A stretch of 64,000 nucleotides of DNA, from contig JALOBU010000015.1 in assembly GCA_023228145.1 (NCBI GenBank), forward strand, positions 1-64,000. The letters run 5' to 3'. Shown here in pieces: positions 27,731 through 35,165 of the stretch. Made by a program: the position numbers and the translations under genes. The DNA is from Bacteroidales bacterium. GTDB lineage: Bacteria > Bacteroidota > Bacteroidia > Bacteroidales > CAIWKO01. Numbering within the stretch: the first letter of the stretch is position 1; each line of letters starts with the position of its first letter. The notes beneath the pieces were generated by a model. The model searched no databases. It was not told where the DNA came from and saw only the letters and a program-made list of their open reading frames with translations.

Positions 27731-29338
27731 TTAGTTAATATTCAAAATTTTATCTTTAGGATATTTTACGGAATAAGACAACTTTAGCTCTTTGGTTTCA
27801 GCAGGCTTAATATTAAACCTCCAGCGGAGTATGCCTTTATCTTCATCTTTTGTAGCACCCGATATTTCAATGGCTTCAACCTCAATGTCTTTGTCGGAAG
27901 TGATAGGCAATTGGTCTTCAATCAGAATGTCAATACTTTGTTTCTTTTTGTTGCGTACAGAGATGTTGAAGGCAAATGTTTCCTTTTTGTTCAGTCCGAG
28001 GATTTTCGTGCTCGAAAAATCTTTAATCTTTTCACGGTTCACGCTGATGTTTTTATCAATACCCAGTGAAAATTCAAGTGTATCGCTGGTAACCCTTGTG
28101 TCAATATAAGATTTGCCAACATAGGTCCCTTCAAAGAAAAGGTTCATTTCCCCCGAAATAATATTATATTTATCCCATCCGCTTACCCGTGCCACAAGAA
28201 ACACATCTTTACTTAGCTTGGGGGCACAATAATACTCGTATAGGGCAGGCAGGGTGTTTTTCTGGATTTCCACCATGTAATTTTTGCCATCAGATGATAT
28301 ATCGTAAGGCAAGCTGATAATGTATTCAATATTGGTTTGAGTTTCATTTACTACGGTATAATCGGCTGCCGAGCCTGCAACAGGTGTAAAGGCTTCTTCA
28401 TCGCCATCGGCAGCTTTTTTCTCCAGGGTAGTAGTTTCACTTTTAGCCTGTGCCGGGTATGAATATCTGTAAGGATAAATATAGGAAAGGTACCAAGGAT
28501 TTAGCACAGGTTTTACTCCGTTTTGCATGGGGTTTCCGGTTGAAAGAGTGAGCTTTACTTTGTTCCAGTCGGTGCCGGTGGTTTGGTGTACATTAGCGCG
28601 GAAGTCAAGTTCAATAGGATTGTTGATGTTGGTGGCACGCATATCATAGGTAGGTGTCCATCCGGCATTGGTAACATAATAGCTTAAAATTAATTTTGCA
28701 GATAAGGCAGTTTCAGAAACAACAGTAACTAAAATTTCACTGGTGGGTTCTGTAGTCTTGCTGTTATATACTGCCAGTTGGTTATTGTTTGCGGTGATGC
28801 GTTTCTGGATAGCGCTGATTTTTTCCTGTATCTTCATCTGATTGTTTTTAATATCGAGCAGCCTGGTGCGGAAATATTCTGTAGCCTGCATCAACTCGCT
28901 TACTTTAACGCCTGTTGATTCTCCGCCAATAACCTTATTGGCCAGCAGCATGCTTTCTTCCTGCACATAAACATTTAAAATGGTTTGTTGTTGTGTAAGC
29001 TGTTTGCCAAGTATTTCAAGCGAGTCTTCTATGCGGCTGACTTCAGGAAGTTTTTCCTGGTTTTTTAGGTAGTTGATATGATGCGTAACCGACAGAATAT
29101 CGAATTTGCCCTCACCTTTCACCTGTATGCTTTGTGCATTGATATATTGTGTCAGGCCTTCAAACAAAATAGTGCTCTGGCCTTCCTGGAGGTTAATATC
29201 TCCGGCTTGTGTGATTTGCGCTCCATTGAAAAAGACGGTTACTTCTTTGATTTTTGATTTGATGGTTTTGGGCTGACTGTTAGCTTTGAACAACATCGCA
29301 TTGCATATTACTAACAAAAAAATAATTAACTTTTTCAT
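27731..29338 (-). CDS. DUF4139 domain protein (mucoidy inhibitor MuiA family)
   Basis: 535 residues. A signal peptide (about 1-21) precedes a DUF4140 N-terminal domain (KEVTVFFNGAQITQAGDINL, FEGL), a coiled-coil stretch (~75-185) and the DUF4139 region (LILSYYVTNAGWTPTYDMRA; NVHQTTGTDWNKVKLTLSTG). Secreted or periplasmic. Bacteroidota often have several copies; the function is unknown. It is alone on its strand, with no clear promoter. Confidence 0.88.
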   Translation of the reverse strand: MKKLIIFLLVICNAMLFKANSQPKTIKSKIKEVTVFFNGAQITQAGDINLQEGQSTILFEGLTQYINAQSIQVKGEGKFDILSVTHHINYLKNQEKLPEVSRIEDSLEILGKQLTQQQTILNVYVQEESMLLANKVIGGESTGVKVSELMQATEYFRTRLLDIKNNQMKIQEKISAIQKRITANNNQLAVYNSKTTEPTSEILVTVVSETALSAKLILSYYVTNAGWTPTYDMRATNINNPIELDFRANVHQTTGTDWNKVKLTLSTGNPMQNGVKPVLNPWYLSYIYPYRYSYPAQAKSETTTLEKKAADGDEEAFTPVAGSAADYTVVNETQTNIEYIISLPYDISSDGKNYMVEIQKNTLPALYEYYCAPKLSKDVFLVARVSGWDKYNIISGEMNLFFEGTYVGKSYIDTRVTSDTLEFSLGIDKNISVNREKIKDFSSTKILGLNKKETFAFNISVRNKKKQSIDILIEDQLPITSDKDIEVEAIEISGATKDEDKGILRWRFNIKPAETKELKLSYSVKYPKDKILNIN

Positions 29339-29522
29339 GGTTTTAGGATTTTTAAATTATGCCTTTAGATGTAATAAACATTAATTTCCACAAATCTGAA
29401 AAAAAAATTTAACAGATGATTATTTTTGTTTCATAATAATTTTGGTTTCTGGTTATTTTTATGTAAAAATATACTGATTAGGAAGCTTTTGATAATGCTT
29501 TTTGATTTTTATCTATAAAATC

Positions 29523-29553
29523 TTTGCCAATTCAAATAAAGTCAGTAAATTTG
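29523..29553 (+). promoter_or_regulatory. promoter of tRNA-Lys
   Basis: TTTG (29523-29526), exactly 19 bases, TAAATTTG (29546-29553): a perfect Bacteroidota promoter. Predicted start about 29560, eight bases before the tRNA. Confidence 0.85.
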
Positions 29554-29567
29554 CACGCTCAAAAAAT

Positions 29568-29640
29568 GATTATGTAGCTCAGCTGGTAGAGCATTGCCCT
29601 TTTAAGGCAGGGGTCCTGGGTTCGAATCCCAGCATGATCA
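29568..29640 (+). tRNA. tRNA-Lys (anticodon TTT)
   Basis: Acceptor GATTATG pairs with CATGATC (one G-U), D-arm GCTCAGCTGGTAGAGC, anticodon stem TTGCC/GGCAG with loop CTTTTAA (anticodon TTT) and T-loop GGTTCGAATCC. Discriminator A at 29640; CCA not encoded. Confidence 0.97.
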
Positions 29641-29647
29641 CAAAAAG

Positions 29648-29677
29648 CAGCCGGTGTCAACCGGCTGTTTTATTTTC
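29648..29677 (+). terminator. intrinsic terminator after tRNA-Lys
   Basis: CAGCCGGT (29648-29655), GTCA loop, ACCGGCTG (29660-29667), then TTTTATTTTC. Eight-base perfect GC-rich stem just 7 bases after the tRNA. Confidence 0.85.
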
Positions 29678-29732
29678 AGAAAGAGCGATTTAGAACTTTG
29701 TTCGCAAATTGCGACGAATGAAAACAAAACAA

Positions 29733-29752
29733 AGCCCGACAGGGCTGTTTTT
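29733..29752 (+). terminator. second hairpin terminator
   Basis: AGCCC, loop GACA, GGGCT, then six T. It is close to the first terminator and could also end the minus-strand gene at 29821, since A residues precede the left arm. Confidence 0.7.
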
Positions 29753-29820
29753 TGTAGCCGCCCCCCCAAAAGATAATCCGTAGAAGGCAGTAATAAAAAA
29801 AGTTAAAGGTTGATTGAGAA

Positions 29821-30525
29821 TTACTTCTTCTTATTCATCACGGCAGCCACAGCCAGTATAATGCCCAAAACTATGCCTAGAACTGCGGCAAATAAAACCC
29901 TGAAATGACCCGGTAAAAGAAAAGTGATGGTATGTGCCGGTATCCAGAAAAATGGAATGGTTTTCTTAAAAACAAAACCCCATTGCACTGTCCAGTTGAT
30001 ACCGCTGAAGATAGACGCAAAAGGTATGGGAGTAATTAAGCTTTTCAACTTACCGCCATTGGATAAAATATGAGTGTCGGTGATTTTATGAAAAGTCATC
30101 ATCACAGGGGCATATACCAGGTTCAGGCAAAAGCTGATGCTGAAAGCTGTCAGCAATTTCAGGCCAGTAAGCCCGCCTTTCATGGAGGCAACGGCTCCTT
30201 CTATGCCAAGATATTCGAGCAATGCAGGAGTGCCTGTCTGAAAAATCACAAAAGCCATGGCGATTGTGGCGCCGAGCAAAGCCCATACTACCGCTCGGGG
30301 GATTATGCCGAAACCTTTTTCAAAATAATGTCCTGTTTTTATGCGCAAGCCAATTAATTCGCCGGTAGTGGCAAGTATGCCAAACTTAAACATGGCAAGC
30401 AAAACCGGATAACCTGTTTTTTGGTCATTGGCGTTGATATAAAACTCATAAAGTGAGGGGAAAATTACAAAAGGGAGAAAAAGAACTGCTACGAATAACA
30501 GCATATAAAGGTCTTTAATTTTCAT
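29821..30525 (-). CDS. conserved multi-pass membrane protein (Mpv17/PMP22-like at best)
   Basis: 234 residues with about five or six hydrophobic segments and a short lysine-rich end. Conserved-looking strings are GELIGLRIKTG, YAPVMMTFHKITDTHILSNGG and KKTIPFFWIPAHTITFLLP. The W-P/F pattern near the end recalls Mpv17/PMP22 proteins, but this assignment is weak. No signal peptide beyond the first membrane helix. It ends toward the terminator at 29733-29752. Function unknown. Confidence 0.7.
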   Translation of the reverse strand: MKIKDLYMLLFVAVLFLPFVIFPSLYEFYINANDQKTGYPVLLAMFKFGILATTGELIGLRIKTGHYFEKGFGIIPRAVVWALLGATIAMAFVIFQTGTPALLEYLGIEGAVASMKGGLTGLKLLTAFSISFCLNLVYAPVMMTFHKITDTHILSNGGKLKSLITPIPFASIFSGINWTVQWGFVFKKTIPFFWIPAHTITFLLPGHFRVLFAAVLGIVLGIILAVAAVMNKKK

Positions 30526-30539
30526 GGAAAATTTTTTTG

Positions 30540-30547
30540 CAAAGTTA
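30540..30547 (-). promoter_or_regulatory. -7 element of the membrane protein gene
   Basis: TAACTTTG on the minus strand, about 15 bases before the start codon. Confidence 0.45.
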
Positions 30548-30679
30548 TGTAAATATGCTGTTCATTAATAAAACTTTATCTTCATTACAGAAAATTAAAT
30601 GTGAAAATATGTAGCACAGCTAAAGCTTTTATTTTTTAATTTCGCATGTTGCTTAGTTAAGAATTTTCAAAAAACAGCG

Positions 30680-31885
30680 ATGTCTTCAGAAATAAAATAT
30701 GATGGTTACCTTGACAATGCCACGCCATACAAACTGATTGGATGGGCGGCAGATATGAATGATTTTTCGGCCCATGCAGAAGTTGAATTTTTACTAGACG
30801 GAAGTGTCGTAGGCCGGACTATTTGCCGAAGTTTCAGAGAAGACCTTTTGCAGGCAGGGGTAGGGACGGGCGACCATGCTTTTTGTTACACCTTTGATTC
30901 GCCTTTACCCAGTTCTCCGGCTTTGCAGTTTGCTGTGCGTATTGCCGGCACGGACATACAGCTAAAAAATTCTCCCTGGCCATATCCGCTGCAACGCGGT
31001 TTTGATATTATTGCTGCCGACATCACGGATAATTGCAACCTGCGATGTCCTTTTTGCCTTTATGACTATAGTAATGTAAAGACTACTCATAAGATGACAC
31101 GCGGTACTTTTGCGAAGCTGATAGATTTGTCGCAATATGTGGGTGAAGGGCAGTTTTTTGTATCCTGCCTGCACGAGCCTACGCTGCATCCTGAGTTTTT
31201 AGATTTCCTTGAAATGATACCCGGGCACCTGAGGCAGAAGGCTTTTTTCACCACTAATAACTGTCGCAGGCTTACCGATGATTATTTTTCAAGGCTGGCG
31301 AATACAAATATCCACCATGTAAATGTTTCTTTTGATACCCTGAAACCAGATTTTTTTTCATTTTTACGCAAAGGGGGAAACAATGAAGTTTTCATGGAAA
31401 ATAACCGTCGCATGGCAGATGCTTTTAGTAAAAATCCGAGAGCGCCGAAGCTCAGGTTTATTATTATGGCGTTCAAAAGTAACGCAGCAGAGATACCTGC
31501 TTTAATAAAATTCTGTCACGATGAATATGGTGCCGATGACGTGGAAGTGCGTTATACCTTCGAAATGCCTCATATCTCAACAGAATTTTATCAACAGCAT
31601 GTCATGAATCGTGCCGATTGGGCAGCATTTGAAAAGACATTATCGGAAGTAACACAGCAATACACCCTCATGCTTCCTCCTGAATATTATGACCCGCTTC
31701 CGGCCGGAGGCCGAAAAATTCATTCTCTGTCTGATATGGAAGCCGTTACTACTTATCCGCCACCTCAACCAATACAATTAAGAGTTTCGTGGGATGGCAC
31801 TATGCAGGTGATTGGGTGGGAAAAACATTTCAAGGTTAATATTAATATGCTGAGGGACCCCTACGCCACACTGATATCAATTTAA
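30680..31885 (+). CDS. radical SAM protein with N-terminal glycan-enzyme-type beta domain
   Basis: 401 residues. Residues ~5-100 (DGYLDNATPYKLIGWAADM, VEFLLDGSVVGR, REDLLQAGVGTGDHAFCYTF, ending in NSPWP) match a beta-sandwich domain usually attached to polysaccharide glycosyltransferases and methyltransferases. From ~108 follows a radical SAM domain with CNLRCPFC (C119, C123, C126) and FVSCLHEPTLHPEF. The C-terminal part ends like a SPASM region (RVSWDGTMQVIGW) but without its cysteines, so no second cluster is expected. The substrate is unknown; a glycan or cell-surface polymer is a guess from the domain. It ends at a bidirectional terminator. Confidence 0.83.
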   Translation: MSSEIKYDGYLDNATPYKLIGWAADMNDFSAHAEVEFLLDGSVVGRTICRSFREDLLQAGVGTGDHAFCYTFDSPLPSSPALQFAVRIAGTDIQLKNSPWPYPLQRGFDIIAADITDNCNLRCPFCLYDYSNVKTTHKMTRGTFAKLIDLSQYVGEGQFFVSCLHEPTLHPEFLDFLEMIPGHLRQKAFFTTNNCRRLTDDYFSRLANTNIHHVNVSFDTLKPDFFSFLRKGGNNEVFMENNRRMADAFSKNPRAPKLRFIIMAFKSNAAEIPALIKFCHDEYGADDVEVRYTFEMPHISTEFYQQHVMNRADWAAFEKTLSEVTQQYTLMLPPEYYDPLPAGGRKIHSLSDMEAVTTYPPPQPIQLRVSWDGTMQVIGWEKHFKVNINMLRDPYATLISI

Positions 31886-31906
31886 ATTGGTAATGTGCTG
31901 AAAAAT

Positions 31907-31931
31907 AAAAAAAGCCCTTGCGGGCTTTTTT
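31907..31931. terminator. bidirectional intrinsic terminator
   Basis: AAAAAAGCCC (31908-31917), loop TTGC, GGGCTTTTTT (31922-31931). It has a T run on both sides and sits between the stop of the radical SAM gene and the stop of the small minus-strand ORF. Confidence 0.88.
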
Positions 31932-32037
31932 ATTGCTGGTTGCTTTTCTTGGCTTTTTTCTGCTCTCTTTTTTCTTTTAAGGTCTTGGTGGCCTTTTTCT
32001 TTTCTTCTTTTTTTTGTTTTGATTTTTCTTTGCCCAT
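31930..32037 (-). CDS. small lysine-rich protein (35 residues)
   Basis: Starts ATGGGCAAAGAAAAATC on the minus strand and ends at TAA just before the terminator. About half of the residues are Lys and the rest mostly Glu, Gln, Ala (MGKEKSKQKKEEKKKATK at the start). It has its own -7 element (32068-32075) and a shared terminator, which supports expression. Such tiny charged ORFs occur in Bacteroidota; perhaps a nucleic-acid-binding or ribosome-associated peptide, function unknown. A chance ORF in an A-rich stretch is the alternative. Confidence 0.55.
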   Translation of the reverse strand: MGKEKSKQKKEEKKKATKTLKEKREQKKAKKSNQQ

Positions 32038-32067
32038 GGTTTTATGTTTTAGAAAAATTTACAAATA

Positions 32068-32075
32068 CAAAGATA
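32068..32075 (-). promoter_or_regulatory. -7 element of the small lysine-rich ORF
   Basis: TATCTTTG on the minus strand, about 31 bases ahead of the ATG; no TTTG at the right distance. Confidence 0.45.
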
Positions 32076-32091
32076 CATATTAATTATGGAT

Positions 32092-34038
32092 TTACTTACG
32101 CTGTATTAACTTTTTTCGTAACGCAAAAAACGAAACTGCAAGTAAAATCAAAATTATGGGCATTACATAATAGCGTACCGTATTATTATTATGCCTGTAA
32201 GTAAGGTCTGCGCCGCTGTAAACAATACCTGCCCAGTAAAGCGGGTTGGCTTCAGCGGGACTGCATTCTTTGAGATATTGCAACTTTGCATCACGCAGGG
32301 CAACTTCAACGGTATGGCCTTTGGCCAGCCTGTTGTAAAAAATTCCGAAAATGTCCGAAGTGGCTTTATCATCAACCGGCCATAAAGTGTAAATCAGGTT
32401 TCTGCAGCCAGCAAACATAAATGCCTGTGAAACACTTATCATTCCCATACCTTTTTTGTATTCCCCAAAACCTGTGGCACAACTACCCAGTATGAGTAAG
32501 TTTTTTTTAATATTCATGCCGTACATATCGGATAAAGTAAGATATGCGCTTTCGTCTTTCTTGTGCGCAAATACAATGAATGAAGCCATTATATCGGTAT
32601 CGTTAAGTACTGTATGGCTTGCCAGGTGAAGTATCCCCGTTGTAGATAACTCGGCAGCAAAGGCCTGCCTGTTCGCTTTACTTTCACTGAATTCTGCGAC
32701 ATCAAAATCTTGCTTTATTTTTTTAAAAAGATTTCTGGTGAACCTGAGTTCAGTCAAGTTGATGTATAAGGAATCCGAAGTTTTATGCTGCTTACCCGGA
32801 TATTTGTTTTTTAAAGAAGGATTAAAAAAAGGAGAAAAGAAAGCAATGGTTTTATTTTTTGGTAACTTGTTATTGTTTAACGAATAATAGTAAGCATGTA
32901 ATGAAGAATAATAATCAATTTGATAATGCTTCATGAGGTAATCAGCATTTTTAAAATCACTTTGTGAAGTTGATGCGTTTTTCAACAAGCAATCAAAAGG
33001 GAGGTAATTAAGATGTTTGTCAGGAATAATTATCAGTTTTTTTGAATCTGCAAAAAGAAGTTCAAAGGGTTTAATGAGTAAGTTATACAAACTGTTTGAA
33101 GCAAGTGAAAACCCTGCAAAGTCCGATTCATTAAGAGCTTTAATAAGGGATTTTGTTAATACCGGAATTGAATCTTCTTTTATGATAACAAAGTTGTGTG
33201 CATAGCGGTTCATACAAAATGCAAAGAGGTTTTTATCTCCATAGAAGTAATAAATAAGGCATAGGTTACGGTTTGTTTTTTCTGAAAAAATACCTGCAAT
33301 ATCAATTTTATAATTGTTTATGTTTGATAAGTTTTTAATAGTTTTTTGTTCCAGCAGGAATGCAATGGAGTCGTTCTTTTGTTGTATTCCAGACAAAGAA
33401 TCAGTAAGCATTTTTAGGTGGTTGTTATTAGTATTGTTTTTTTGCGATTCGCGGTCAATTTTATTTCGCATAACCAGAATCTGCCCTGAGTATTTGGTAA
33501 GTTGGTTTGCCAGCCCGGGATTTTCTTTGGTAACAGCATTGAGTACAGTTTTTTTTACAGACTCTCGCAGAATCAGGTTTCGTAATTTTTCGGTAAGTTC
33601 AATACTTTTATTTATCAGAGATGGTAATTTAATTACACTATACAGCTGGTATGACAGAGATACAGTTCCTTCATAAAGAGGGTAAACATATCGTGTCATC
33701 AGAATGTTGTAATCAATATTTTTATAAGCTGCTGATATGATGTCGGTAACAGCTATTGCATGATAATGTAGTTGCAGAAGATAGCAGTTAAAACGCAGCG
33801 ATTTTTTTTCAATACCGGCGGTGGATTCAATGGCCAGCAGATAATAATTTAATGCTAACAAATATTGTTTGTTGGTTTCGGCGTCTTTTGCCTTCCGGCA
33901 CAAACTATCCGACCGTGTTTTGGCCTGAATTTCGAGGGGAGTTAATTCAGACATAAATAAAGGGGAGATGTTTTGTGCGAAACAATCATGTAATGTTATA
34001 AACAGGAGAAAATTCAAAAAAATAATAGTGCGCAACAT
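32092..34038 (-). CDS. secreted CHAT-domain (caspase-like) protein with C-terminal membrane anchor
   Basis: 648 residues. Signal peptide (about 1-21), a TPR-like helical region to ~250, and a CHAT domain from ~330 with the His in ILHLASHT (H475) and the Cys in LILGSCATGFGEYKKGMG (C520), the catalytic pair of caspase-like CHAT proteases. One membrane helix near 622-640 is followed by basic residues, so the CHAT domain should face the periplasm. The operon (35113 down to 32092) puts a TonB-C-like protein and a secreted protein of unknown family before it with gaps of 4 and 6 bases. The substrate is unknown. Confidence 0.85.
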   Translation of the reverse strand: MLRTIIFLNFLLFITLHDCFAQNISPLFMSELTPLEIQAKTRSDSLCRKAKDAETNKQYLLALNYYLLAIESTAGIEKKSLRFNCYLLQLHYHAIAVTDIISAAYKNIDYNILMTRYVYPLYEGTVSLSYQLYSVIKLPSLINKSIELTEKLRNLILRESVKKTVLNAVTKENPGLANQLTKYSGQILVMRNKIDRESQKNNTNNNHLKMLTDSLSGIQQKNDSIAFLLEQKTIKNLSNINNYKIDIAGIFSEKTNRNLCLIYYFYGDKNLFAFCMNRYAHNFVIIKEDSIPVLTKSLIKALNESDFAGFSLASNSLYNLLIKPFELLFADSKKLIIIPDKHLNYLPFDCLLKNASTSQSDFKNADYLMKHYQIDYYSSLHAYYYSLNNNKLPKNKTIAFFSPFFNPSLKNKYPGKQHKTSDSLYINLTELRFTRNLFKKIKQDFDVAEFSESKANRQAFAAELSTTGILHLASHTVLNDTDIMASFIVFAHKKDESAYLTLSDMYGMNIKKNLLILGSCATGFGEYKKGMGMISVSQAFMFAGCRNLIYTLWPVDDKATSDIFGIFYNRLAKGHTVEVALRDAKLQYLKECSPAEANPLYWAGIVYSGADLTYRHNNNTVRYYVMPIILILLAVSFFALRKKLIQRK

Positions 34039-34044
34039 CCTGAA

Positions 34045-34713
34045 TTAATTGGTCATCAGGAGGCATTGTGTTTTTTGCCTGCTGTTGTTTTGTATTTCAA
34101 TCTTATAACCGGCTGTTTTTTCGGGGGTAAAAGAAACATAGCAATTTGCGATACTGTTTGGGTCTTTGGCTATCATTTTGCCTTTGTTGTTGAATATTTT
34201 CAGCTCAAGGGCTGTGCCGTCATAATTTACAACATATACCTCGGCAATTTCTTTCCCCAAAAAAGTTGTATTAAGTGTGATGTTTCCAAGGGGTTTCAGC
34301 AGGTATTCCTGAACATAAGGGCTGTATTGCCTGCCGCGGTCTTTCAGTTCGGTATCGTCCAGATAAGCTTTTTCATTTTCTATCAGTGAAGAAATAGATT
34401 CATCTTTACAAAATTTCAGGGCATCTTCCAGAAGTTTGTATGGGTCCAGTACGGTTTTATTAAAGCCATCAGAAAGGGTATCTCCAGAAATAAATTTATT
34501 TTCCTTCAAAGTTCTTATGGGATATTTATTCAAAATCCGGGAGGCAGACCACAACGCAACAGGGTCGGAATGTTCATATCCGTATGCTGCTAAAGCGTAT
34601 ACATTTGCTATAATTTTGAAAACTTCTTGCTGTGTTTCCTTGCAGGCTTCCTGTGCTGATACTTTTATCAGCAGGAACAAAAAAACAAGAACGAAACAGC
34701 TTTTCCTCAACAT
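34045..34713 (-). CDS. secreted protein of unknown family in the CHAT operon
   Basis: 222 residues. Signal peptide (about 1-20, cleaved after VSAQ-type site). The middle is helical with EACKETQQEVFKIIANVYALAAYGYEHSDP; the C-terminal half is beta-rich (EIAEVYVVNYDGTALELKIFNNKGK, CYVSFTPEKTAGYKIEIQNNS), like a pre-peptidase or C-terminal beta-sandwich domain. Gaps of 4 and 6 bases tie it to its neighbours. The family is not recognised; it may be a partner or regulator of the CHAT protein. Confidence 0.7.
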   Translation of the reverse strand: MLRKSCFVLVFLFLLIKVSAQEACKETQQEVFKIIANVYALAAYGYEHSDPVALWSASRILNKYPIRTLKENKFISGDTLSDGFNKTVLDPYKLLEDALKFCKDESISSLIENEKAYLDDTELKDRGRQYSPYVQEYLLKPLGNITLNTTFLGKEIAEVYVVNYDGTALELKIFNNKGKMIAKDPNSIANCYVSFTPEKTAGYKIEIQNNSRQKTQCLLMTN

Positions 34714-34717
34714 CTTT

Positions 34718-35113
34718 TCACTCTGTTTTTATTTTTTCTGTAGCACGGATGTTGACGTTTATTATCAGGTTCGATTGATATGCCACGCCATTAGCCATAG
34801 CCGGGGCGTATTTAAGTTTTTTCAGCCAGACGGAGACTTCGTCTTCTATGTTAAAACCGATGTTACTCAGAGGAATGATGTCCGTAATGGTGCTATCGGT
34901 TTTTACGGTGAAGCTCAGTATGGCGGTGCCGGAAAGTTTGTTCTGAATAGCTTCAGGGGAGTAGGTGATATTCTCCAGAAAATATTTCGCCAGGGCAAAC
35001 TCTCCCCCTGAATAATGAGCATTCTGATTTACTTTAACAGAATAATTTCCCTGTGCTGCGACATGGAGCCATACGAACAGGCAAATACCGTAAAAAAAGA
35101 TTATTTTTTTCAT
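34718..35113 (-). CDS. small secreted TonB C-terminal-domain-like protein
   Basis: 131 residues. Signal peptide about 1-20 and then a TonB-C-like fold: YSPEAIQNKLSGTAILSFTVKTDSTITDIIPL, VSVWLKKLKYAPAMANGVAYQSNLIINVNI. It lacks the membrane anchor and proline-rich spacer of real TonB, so it cannot energise transport by itself. First gene of the CHAT operon. Such short TonB-C proteins are common in Bacteroidota. Confidence 0.8.
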   Translation of the reverse strand: MKKIIFFYGICLFVWLHVAAQGNYSVKVNQNAHYSGGEFALAKYFLENITYSPEAIQNKLSGTAILSFTVKTDSTITDIIPLSNIGFNIEDEVSVWLKKLKYAPAMANGVAYQSNLIINVNIRATEKIKTE

Positions 35114-35165
35114 AGGATATCGAATTATTAATACTGTTTACGATATAAAGGTAAGCTTTTTATCA

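Noticed and set aside
29821..30525. Annotation as a true Mpv17 homologue
   Set aside because: Only a weak W/P/F pattern near the end supports it; kept as a conserved membrane protein.
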